Positions 1-5,432 of a DNA stretch of 5,784 nt are shown piece by piece; within the stretch, counting starts at the first letter, position 1; each line of letters begins with the position of its first letter. Source of the DNA: an uncultured Clostridium sp. (GTDB taxonomy: Bacteria; Bacillota_A; Clostridia; Lachnospirales; Lachnospiraceae). The notes beneath the pieces are model-generated. The model was not told the origin of the DNA. It was given only the letters and a program-made list of their open reading frames with translations, and ran no database searches. Location of the stretch: the NCBI GenBank assembly GCA_947174825.1, contig CAMWKN010000131.1, positions 1 through 5,784 on the forward strand, written 5' to 3'. The translations under genes were made by a program, and so were the position numbers.

Positions 1-53
1 CCTGTGACCCTCTGCTTGTAAGGCAGATGCTCTCCCAGCTGAGCTAAGATCCC
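1..53 (-). tRNA. tRNA-Val (anticodon UAC), 3' part missing
   Basis: Read on the minus strand this begins with a GGGATCT acceptor 5' arm (53 down to 47), then TA, a D stem GCTC/GAGC around loop AGCTGGGA, and a perfect 5-bp anticodon stem TCTGC/GCAGA. The 7-base loop CTTACAA places anticodon TAC at 20-18. The variable region and the first T-stem bases (ACAGG) follow, and the window then ends. The T loop, 3' acceptor arm and CCA end lie outside the window. The TAC anticodon decodes GUA and wobble valine codons. Transcription is leftward, away from the VanZ-like gene. Confidence 0.96.
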
Positions 54-75
54 ATGCGCTTTATGCGACTTGTTT

Positions 76-104
76 AATATATCAAAACTTTTTCAAACTG
101 TCAA
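76..104 (-). promoter_or_regulatory. Sigma-A promoter of the tRNA-Val transcript
   Basis: On the minus strand a perfect -35 TTGACA (104-99) is followed by a 17-bp spacer and a -10 TATATT (81-76). Transcription should start near 69-70, giving a leader of about 16 nt before the tRNA 5' end at 53. This strength is typical of stable-RNA promoters. Confidence 0.85.
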
Positions 105-108
105 GCAT

Positions 109-143
109 TTTCTGTAGAAATTCTTTGAAATTTCTGTAGAAAT
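109..143. repeat. Two palindromic 13-mers, 22 bp apart, around the VanZ-like gene's -35 box
   Basis: TTTCTGTAGAAAT occurs exactly at 109-121 and again at 131-143. The core TTTCT-GT-AGAAA is a perfect 5-bp inverted repeat. The copies are 22 bp apart, about two helical turns, so both would face the same side of the DNA. Copy 1 lies between the two divergent -35 boxes. Copy 2 lies in the spacer of the rightward promoter. The inner half-sites also form a second inverted repeat, AGAAATT (116-122) with AATTTCT (129-135), across the -35. The arrangement suggests an operator for a dimeric regulator or tandem response-regulator sites. The regulator is unknown. Confidence 0.6.
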
Positions 144-153
144 ATCCTATAAT
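125..153 (+). promoter_or_regulatory. Sigma-A promoter of the VanZ-like gene
   Basis: A -35 TTGAAA (125-130), a 17-bp spacer and a perfect -10 TATAAT (148-153) predict a start near 160 and a leader of about 62 nt. The leader shows no obvious hairpin. The spacer contains one copy of the palindromic 13-mer, so a protein bound there would compete with or contact RNA polymerase. Confidence 0.8.
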
Positions 154-221
154 AGAACCATCGCTATGCAAACAAATACCAAAGAACAAAATGAGATACG
201 GATCGAAGAAAGGAAAAAACT

Positions 222-1094
222 ATGAATGCACGTACTATCAATATCAGCAGTCTGGTTATTTTATTATCATTGATTGCCTTAATCTGCGAAGGTTTTATTT
301 ATTATTTTCTGCCACAGCATATATGGGCAATTATATTCTCGATTATTTGTTCACTCATACTATCCCATTTCTTTTTGGAAATGGCACTTAGTTATACTTA
401 TAATGTATTACATGCTGGATTTATGACTTTTGGTACCTTACTTTTTTCTATAATCGTTTATTTAATTCAGCCAAACCAGTGGATTTCTTATGATTTCAGT
501 CTGGTTTTTCTGGTATTATCCAACTGGCTGACTCCTTTTATCTACTGTACATTGCGTGATCTGAATGATCCCAGCCCCCGGTTCAATGGATATGATCGAT
601 TTTTCCGTGAAACCAGTGTGATATTAGCAGTTGTTTATGTTTTCTCTCTGATCAAACAATATTATCTGACACCAATTGTACCACCATATAAAGAGCTGGC
701 ATTCGGTGCACAGAACTTCATACCATATATGGCCACCGGTACCTATCTGGAAGAAATGGTACGAACAAACCATAGTCTCTTTCCTCTGTTTTGTTTTCTG
801 GCTGAAATGATAGTTCTGTTTATTCCATTTGGATTTTATGTCTGCGCTTACGGTAAGAAGAAACCATTTATTCTACGTCTGCTATGCTATCTGCTATTCC
901 CATTACTTCTGGAAGTATCACAGAAGTTATCCGGACTTGGCCGTGGTCATATCGACGACTATGTATCTGCACTATTCGGAACATTGATTGGCGTTCTACT
1001 ATACCACGCAATCAATGGTCTATTCCACATAATAGCTGGACGAACAATCGCTGCAGAACGAACAACTTTAAACATTCATCATTTTGAAATATAA
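222..1094 (+). CDS. VanZ-like polytopic membrane protein
   Basis: A 290-aa integral membrane protein with roughly eight hydrophobic segments (about 9-30, 34-55, 62-82, 90-112, 131-150, 186-208, 216-233 and 248-275). The C-terminal part carries the VanZ-like pattern: NFIPY at 165-169, FIPFGFY at 200-206 followed by a GKKK loop (211-214), LLLEVSQ at 228-234, and GRGHIDDYVSALFGTLIG at 240-257 with conserved Arg241, Asp245 and Asp246. VanZ from vancomycin-resistance elements is linked to teicoplanin tolerance. Chromosomal VanZ-like proteins are common in Firmicutes and mostly uncharacterised, so a role in envelope or glycopeptide tolerance is inference. The first 150 residues or so are an extra membrane region not present in classical VanZ (about 160 aa). 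The ATG at 222 is preceded by AAAGGA (209-214) at good spacing. The gene appears monocistronic, with its own strong promoter and a hairpin 3 nt after the stop. Confidence 0.85.
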   Translation: MNARTINISSLVILLSLIALICEGFIYYFLPQHIWAIIFSIICSLILSHFFLEMALSYTYNVLHAGFMTFGTLLFSIIVYLIQPNQWISYDFSLVFLVLSNWLTPFIYCTLRDLNDPSPRFNGYDRFFRETSVILAVVYVFSLIKQYYLTPIVPPYKELAFGAQNFIPYMATGTYLEEMVRTNHSLFPLFCFLAEMIVLFIPFGFYVCAYGKKKPFILRLLCYLLFPLLLEVSQKLSGLGRGHIDDYVSALFGTLIGVLLYHAINGLFHIIAGRTIAAERTTLNIHHFEI

Positions 1095-1096
1095 TT

Positions 1097-1154
1097 TAAA
1101 TACCAAATAACGAAAACACCTAGCTAGGCATATGTGTCCGTTATTTGGTATTTA
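1097..1154. terminator. Long hairpin between convergent genes, probable bidirectional terminator
   Basis: A perfect 16-bp inverted repeat pairs TAAATACCAAATAACG (1097-1112) with its complement at 1139-1154. Inside the 26-nt loop, ACAC (1116-1119) can pair with GTGT (1134-1137), and CCTAGCTAGG (1119-1128) is a self-complementary decamer. The hairpin starts 3 nt after the VanZ-like stop and ends 11 nt before the YtvI-like stop, so it suits termination of both transcripts. The stem is AT-rich, and the flanking T content (TATTTATT on the plus strand, TATTTAAATT on the minus strand) is modest, so efficiency is uncertain. Confidence 0.7.
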
Positions 1155-1165
1155 TTACACAGGCA

Positions 1166-2287
1166 TCAATACTTTCGAAACTCTCGGATATCCTCTGCTA
1201 AAATGTGGATTCCCCGGATCTGGCTTTCAAAGACGCCTTCCTCTATTAATGCCTTAATCAACATCCCTGCCGGTATTCCTACGATCAATCCCAACATACC
1301 TTTCATGCGATAACCAACAAACATGGAGATTAAAGTCAGAAACGGACTAATCCCCACACTATCTCCCACTAACTTCGGCTCCAGAAGACGGTGCGCCAAT
1401 AATGTCACAAAATATGCGATAATCAATACAACGGCACGGAAATAATTGCCAATTAGCAAATGATATAATGCCCAGGGCCATAATATCGTTCCTGTTCCAA
1501 TAAATGGCAGAAAATCCATAATAGCCACAAATAATGCAATCAACAGAGAGTACTCCACATGTAATGCCACGAAAAATATGGATAGAATAACAAATATCAC
1601 AAACATGATTTTAAAACATGCTTTGAGATAACCTCCCACTGCACTAAGCATTACTTTCTGTGTGGTTTTCCATATATTTTTGACACTATCCGGCATATAC
1701 TTCCGAAGAGTATCCACAATCTGATTTTTTTCTGCCACAAAAAAATAGGCTAACATAATAGTTAAAATTGAAATGACCAGACCATCTGCAATAGAACCAG
1801 CCAAACCTCCCACCTTCTGGATCGGATCTACCTTCAGGGAATTTAAAGCAGATAAAATATAGTCGTTGATTTTCCCCTCTGACCAAAAAGTATCCAAATT
1901 ATCTGGTAGAAACTGGAAACGTTCTGAAAGAGACGACAACGCCAACTGTAAATTAATGATAACATTCTGATACAATTCTGGTAAATTTACCAGCCAGCCC
2001 CTAATTTCTGCAATAATCCACCACGTCAACAAAAATAATAAGCCAGCAATCATGACCAGAACCAAGGCAATAACCAACATAGAACCATGTTTCCGCATCA
2101 GCTTAATCCGACGTTCCAGAAAACTAACCAGTGGATTTGCCAGTATGGCAATTAACCATGCAACCAGAAGCGGTAAAAAGAATCGGAGTAAGCGGGGACC
2201 TAATATAATAATAAACAAAAGCCAAAAAAGTGTAACACCCAGATTGACTAAAATCCTCCGATGTAACTCCCGTTTATCTTGTTGCAT
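1166..2287 (-). CDS. ytvI: YtvI-like sporulation membrane protein (AI-2E transporter family permease)
   Basis: A 373-aa protein of the AI-2E/UPF0118 permease family with the usual layout: N-terminal membrane segments (about 12-29, 33-50 and 69-93), a soluble stretch (about 95-160), then further membrane segments (about 166-185, 222-243, 247-266, 284-300 and 316-343). DFLPFIGTGTILWPWA (258-273) and EPKLVGDSVGISPFLTL (303-319) are the family's conserved regions. The GTGT..PWA pattern and the length fit the YtvI sporulation subgroup better than generic AI-2E exporters. Its substrate is unknown. The transport role comes from the family, and the sporulation role from naming of the B. subtilis homologue. 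The start is ATG at 2287-2285 with GAGGGGG (2302-2296) 8 nt upstream. It is the second gene of a leftward operon, 36 bp behind the PopT-like gene, with no promoter or terminator visible between them. Confidence 0.85.
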   Translation of the reverse strand: MQQDKRELHRRILVNLGVTLFWLLFIIILGPRLLRFFLPLLVAWLIAILANPLVSFLERRIKLMRKHGSMLVIALVLVMIAGLLFLLTWWIIAEIRGWLVNLPELYQNVIINLQLALSSLSERFQFLPDNLDTFWSEGKINDYILSALNSLKVDPIQKVGGLAGSIADGLVISILTIMLAYFFVAEKNQIVDTLRKYMPDSVKNIWKTTQKVMLSAVGGYLKACFKIMFVIFVILSIFFVALHVEYSLLIALFVAIMDFLPFIGTGTILWPWALYHLLIGNYFRAVVLIIAYFVTLLAHRLLEPKLVGDSVGISPFLTLISMFVGYRMKGMLGLIVGIPAGMLIKALIEEGVFESQIRGIHILAEDIREFRKY

Positions 2288-2323
2288 CTTACATTCCCCC
2301 TCGTATCCCCAAATACAAACAAA

Positions 2324-3172
2324 TTAATCTGCCAACTTCCATGCAAATAGGATACCCAGTGCCATTACCACTATACCGCTAATCCAAGTTAAAGCACCCA
2401 TACCTACCAAGGCAGTTCCCATTAATATCACAACAGGAGAAGACATAACCAGTCCTAAAATCCCACAATAGGTAAAAACTTCATAACGCTGCAACAATAC
2501 TTCAATTAACTTGGCAATCGCAAAAATTCCAATAACCACTCCCAAACCAAATGGTACCAGAGAGCCACATAAAGTTATCATTTTAGAAATATCCATAGAA
2601 GTCAACGCCACAACAAAATCTTTAACGGCTGCCATAATAGGATTATAATACCCCAAAATCATCAACATCATAGATCCGCTGACACCTGGTATTACCATGG
2701 TTGCCGAAGCAATTACACCAACCAGGAAAATAAGAATTGCTGGAATCACACCGACTTTCAAGGTAACATCGCTGCTCTCTCCACCAAAATATTCCATTGC
2801 AATAATTGCCACAAAAAATAGCAGAAATATACATGCATGTGGAAATCCTTTCTTCTTTTCCTTAATTTTGCCAAAAAGTAATGGCACCCCGCCTAAAATC
2901 AAACCAATAAACGCCATTTTCGTCTGAAACTCAAAATGCTCCAACAGATAACCGATTGCAAATGCCAAGCCGACAATACCAATCGCCATTCCAATTAAAT
3001 ACGGAAGTAAGGTCATAATGCTTTTCTTTAACTGCTTGAACAAATGCGTGATACAATATATAATATCATCATAGATTCCCATGGAAACCATCATTGTACC
3101 ACCACTTACACCCGGTATCGCATTCGCAACACCGATCAAAATACCTTTCAGAATGTCTTTTACTATTTTCAT
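2324..3172 (-). CDS. popT: DUF368 family undecaprenyl-phosphate translocase (PopT-like)
   Basis: A 282-aa, very hydrophobic protein matching DUF368 over its full length. It has two copies of the signature motif, IPGVSGGT (19-26) and IPGVSGSM (161-168), one per half, which suggests two internally related halves with re-entrant motifs. DUF368 proteins (PopT) have been identified as translocases that return undecaprenyl phosphate from the outer to the inner leaflet of the cytoplasmic membrane for reuse in peptidoglycan and teichoic-acid synthesis. That function is taken from the family. Membrane segments continue to the C-terminus (about 262-278), ending in KLAD. The start is ATG at 3172-3170 with a strong GGAGG (3182-3178) 5 nt upstream. 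It is first in the operon with the YtvI-like gene and divergent from the protease gene. No truncation or missing motif is seen. Confidence 0.9.
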   Translation of the reverse strand: MKIVKDILKGILIGVANAIPGVSGGTMMVSMGIYDDIIYCITHLFKQLKKSIMTLLPYLIGMAIGIVGLAFAIGYLLEHFEFQTKMAFIGLILGGVPLLFGKIKEKKKGFPHACIFLLFFVAIIAMEYFGGESSDVTLKVGVIPAILIFLVGVIASATMVIPGVSGSMMLMILGYYNPIMAAVKDFVVALTSMDISKMITLCGSLVPFGLGVVIGIFAIAKLIEVLLQRYEVFTYCGILGLVMSSPVVILMGTALVGMGALTWISGIVVMALGILFAWKLAD

Positions 3173-3186
3173 TTTGTCCTCCAGAT

Positions 3187-3215
3187 TTCATATTTTTGCC
3201 ATAGAGACATTCTAC
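3187..3215 (+). promoter_or_regulatory. Weak candidate sporulation-type (sigma-E-like) promoter for the protease gene
   Basis: No convincing sigma-A promoter is visible upstream of the protease. TTCATATT (3187-3194), a 13-bp spacer and CATTCTAC (3208-3215) resemble the Bacillus sigma-E pattern GTCATATT / CATACAAT: 7 of 8 in the -35 and about 5 of 8 in the -10. The start would be near 3222. It overlaps the -10 of the opposite popT promoter. This is speculative. Confidence 0.2.
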
Positions 3216-3237
3216 TATAGAAATAAGGGAATAACAA
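3209..3237 (-). promoter_or_regulatory. Sigma-A promoter of the popT-ytvI operon
   Basis: On the minus strand, TTGTTA (3237-3232), a 17-bp spacer and TAGAAT (3214-3209) form a plausible promoter, with two and one mismatches to consensus. The predicted start near 3202 gives a leader of about 30 nt containing the GGAGG site. The palindrome TTCTA-CTA-TAGAA (3210-3222) overlaps the -10. Confidence 0.55.
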
Positions 3238-3239
3238 TA

Positions 3240-3259
3240 GTGAGATTAACTTTTATCAC
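3240..3259. promoter_or_regulatory. Imperfect dyad GTGA-N12-TCAC in the divergent intergenic region
   Basis: GTGAGATTAACTTTTATCAC has 4-bp perfect outer arms, and 6 of 9 positions per half-site are symmetric. It lies just upstream of the popT -35 and about 20 bp before the protease start codon, a position where a bound regulator could affect both genes. The site is short and AT-rich, so chance symmetry is possible. Confidence 0.25.
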
Positions 3260-3279
3260 AGTAATAGAATGGAGCTAAT

Positions 3280-5409
3280 ATGAAAAGAAAAAACTACCTG
3301 TATACTTTATGTATTTGTTTAATCGTAAGTATTCTCCTGTCTTCTATGGGGAATATCGTTGATGTATCAGCATCTGAACAATCGCATTCTACAACAGATA
3401 ACATACCTGTTGTGGAAAATCCCACTGCCCAGAACTTGCTATACGCCAAGGGGGGACTTTCCGTTGATGAACCCCCTGCTATTTCGGAAATACCTTTTCC
3501 TACCAAACCCCCTGTTCCAACAGAAACACCATCTGTCTCAGAAACTCCATTGCCAGCAGCTACGGAAACTCCTGTTCCGAGTTCCTCTCTCCCTGCATCC
3601 TATGATATTCGTAACGATGCCATTATCACGGATATCAAAGACCAAGGAGCCAGTGGTGTCTGCTGGGCATTTTCTGCCCTTAAATCGGCTGAATCCAATG
3701 CCATCCGAAAAGGTCTGCTTCCTATTGAAAAAGCTAACTTTTCAGAAAATCATCTGGCATGGTTTTCTTTTCATGCTTCACAAAAATCTTCTGATCCGCT
3801 TCATTTAGACGGATTTTATCCAATTTCTAATGATGTGGATGCTGCTTACTACCGTGGGGGATCTGCTCTGATCGCTTCTTTTACCTTAGCACGCTGGTCT
3901 GGTGTTGTCATGGAAAATGCCGCACCATTGCAAGCTGCCAACCAACGGCAAATCAAATCCATGGCGAATTCTATGAAACAGGCTGATAAAAAAATGCGTT
4001 ATCAATCTAACTACCATTTGCAAAATGCTACCTGCTACGATAAGGCAGATCGCAATGTTATCAAAGAAGCTCTATTGAAAAAAGGGGCATTATCTGTCGG
4101 ATTCTTTTATGCCAAAAACAATTTACAAACAAATGCAAATAACATCACAACCTATTATCAAAATACATACAAAGGCTCCATAGCAGTTAAGGCTGCAAAT
4201 CATTGTGTGACGATTGTAGGATGGGATGATAATTTTTCCCGTAACAATTTTCCATCTTCCTGTCGTCCATCCCAAAATGGCGCCTGGCTCATTGCAAATA
4301 GCTATGGCACCTCTGTTGGCGACCAAGGCTACTTCTGGCTCTCCTATTATGAACCTTCCATCTGTGAAATTTATTCCTTTGAAGTAGAGCCAGCCGATAA
4401 CTATGATACCAACTACCAATATGACGGCTCCGGTTGGGGATCTGCTATTATAGGCAGACAAAATAGCGTCAAGGCTGCAAATATCTATACTGTCCAGAAA
4501 GACTATCACCAGACATTAAATGCAATTGGACTATATACCATCAACGACAATCAGGCGTATAAAATACAAATCTACACCAATAGCAGCAAAAACAAGCCTA
4601 CCAGCGGCAAATTAATCAAAGCCAGTACGACCTCAGGACGCATTACGTATAATGGTTTCCATACCATTCCGTTAAAACAGGCAGTCAAGCTAAAAGCAGG
4701 CACACGTTTTTCCGTTGTAATAACCTATTCAGACTGCCCTACCGGCATCAACTATATGCCTATTGAAGGAAAAAACCAAACATCTTCTCAGAGCGCCATT
4801 CAGACAATCTACGGAAGCAAAGCCGGCCAGAGTTTTTACTATGCCGATTCTGGAAAAAAATGGATGGATATTGCTGAAAACGGCTACAACAATCTATGTG
4901 TCAAAGCTTATGCCAAGAATACCGCCAAAGCGCCACATATCAATATAACTGAAAAAAAGATAGTTCTGGGAAAGGGAGAAAGCTATCGACCTAAGATTAC
5001 CACCAAACATATTGCAAGTTCTAAATTAAAATTCCGCAGCAGTAAACCATCCGTGGCAAAAGTGGAAAAAAATGGAAAGCTCCATGCAAAACGCAACGGA
5101 ACTGCCACAATCACAGTCTCTGCCGGAACAATACAAACAAAATATAAGGTGACTGTAAAAAAAGCACCAAAAACGATTCAGACAAAACCAAAATTCAAGA
5201 CATTAAAACGAAAACAAAAATACCAGATACGCACCCGTCTATCTGCCGGAAGTGCCAGCCATAAACTGACATTCCGCTCTACCGCTTCCCGCATTGCATC
5301 TGTAGATAAGAACGGGAAAATCACTGCTAAACATGCTGGAACTGCTGTAATTAAAATCAAAACCTATAATAATATAACAACGAAACTGACCATCCGGGTA
5401 AAAAAATAA
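3280..5409 (+). CDS. Secreted C1-family (papain-like) cysteine protease with lectin-like region and two Big_2 repeats
   Basis: A 709-aa exported protein. Residues 1-31 form a signal peptide (KRK, hydrophobic core, likely cleavage after VSA31). A Pro/Thr/Ser-rich linker (about 64-105, repeated ETP) precedes the peptidase, which begins near SYDIR (107-111). The catalytic set is complete: Gln122 in DQG, Cys128 in CWAF, His308 in NHCVTIVGWDD and Asn340 in ANSYG. The 6-residue Gln-Cys spacing matches papain. Residues from about 374 to 546 (YDGSGWG through NLCVKAYAK) fit the lectin-like domain often found after such peptidases. Two bacterial Ig-like Big_2 repeats follow (about 553-628 and 631-709). 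There is no C-terminal LPXTG, membrane anchor or SLH domain. No typical I29 inhibitor propeptide is seen, so the linker may act as the pro-segment. The start ATG has GGAG (3271-3274) 5 nt upstream. Substrate unknown; a surface or extracellular role is inferred. Confidence 0.9.
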   Translation: MKRKNYLYTLCICLIVSILLSSMGNIVDVSASEQSHSTTDNIPVVENPTAQNLLYAKGGLSVDEPPAISEIPFPTKPPVPTETPSVSETPLPAATETPVPSSSLPASYDIRNDAIITDIKDQGASGVCWAFSALKSAESNAIRKGLLPIEKANFSENHLAWFSFHASQKSSDPLHLDGFYPISNDVDAAYYRGGSALIASFTLARWSGVVMENAAPLQAANQRQIKSMANSMKQADKKMRYQSNYHLQNATCYDKADRNVIKEALLKKGALSVGFFYAKNNLQTNANNITTYYQNTYKGSIAVKAANHCVTIVGWDDNFSRNNFPSSCRPSQNGAWLIANSYGTSVGDQGYFWLSYYEPSICEIYSFEVEPADNYDTNYQYDGSGWGSAIIGRQNSVKAANIYTVQKDYHQTLNAIGLYTINDNQAYKIQIYTNSSKNKPTSGKLIKASTTSGRITYNGFHTIPLKQAVKLKAGTRFSVVITYSDCPTGINYMPIEGKNQTSSQSAIQTIYGSKAGQSFYYADSGKKWMDIAENGYNNLCVKAYAKNTAKAPHINITEKKIVLGKGESYRPKITTKHIASSKLKFRSSKPSVAKVEKNGKLHAKRNGTATITVSAGTIQTKYKVTVKKAPKTIQTKPKFKTLKRKQKYQIRTRLSAGSASHKLTFRSTASRIASVDKNGKITAKHAGTAVIKIKTYNNITTKLTIRVKK
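5023..5406 (+). repeat. Tandem Big_2 (Ig-like) coding repeats, C-terminus of the protease
   Basis: Two aligned protein repeats, residues 582-628 and 662-709, share the pattern KL-FRS---IASVDKNGKITAK--GTA-I----, followed by a beta strand ending in VKK. Each is the C-terminal half of an Ig-like Big_2 domain, found in many Gram-positive surface proteins. The DNA copies have diverged well beyond slippage repeats, so the duplication is old. Residues 551-709 contain 32 Lys and 9 Arg against 4 acidic residues. Confidence 0.8.
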
Positions 5410-5432
5410 TACCGTTTCTTTACTGTATTATT
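5400..5432 (-). terminator. Intrinsic terminator of the GH18 gene, overlapping the protease stop codon
   Basis: On the minus strand AATAATAC (5432-5425) pairs with GTATTATT (5412-5405) across a 12-nt loop, and the stem runs into a stretch of seven T (5406-5400). The stem is 8 bp and AT-rich, so it is weak, but the T tract is good. The hairpin includes the last bases of both convergent genes. In the plus direction no T run follows, so it should act mainly on leftward transcripts. Confidence 0.5.

Noticed and set aside
1..53. tRNA-Val as an integration site for a mobile element in this window
   Set aside because: Elements usually insert at the tRNA 3' end, which points left out of the window. 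No integrase or repeated tRNA 3' segment is seen to the right.
191..391. 66-codon plus-strand reading frame beginning upstream of the VanZ-like gene
   Set aside because: It lacks a ribosome binding site, overlaps the well-supported VanZ-like gene in another frame and has no recognisable protein features.
3280..3321. Cys11/Cys13 in the protease leader as a lipoprotein lipobox
   Set aside because: The cysteines lie at the start of the hydrophobic core (LYTLCIC), not after it, and a good signal peptidase I site (VSA31) follows.
3550..3564. LPAAT (residues 91-95) in the protease linker as a sortase signal
   Set aside because: It lies in the N-terminal linker with no following hydrophobic segment or basic tail, so it cannot work as a sorting signal.
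3359..3808. 149-codon plus-strand frame inside the protease gene
   Set aside because: It is a +1-frame shadow of the signal, linker and catalytic region, with no ribosome binding site and biased composition that follows the real frame.
4123..4509. 128-codon minus-strand frame opposite the protease
   Set aside because: It is antisense to the conserved catalytic His/Asn region, with no promoter or ribosome binding site. The opposite strand clearly encodes the enzyme.
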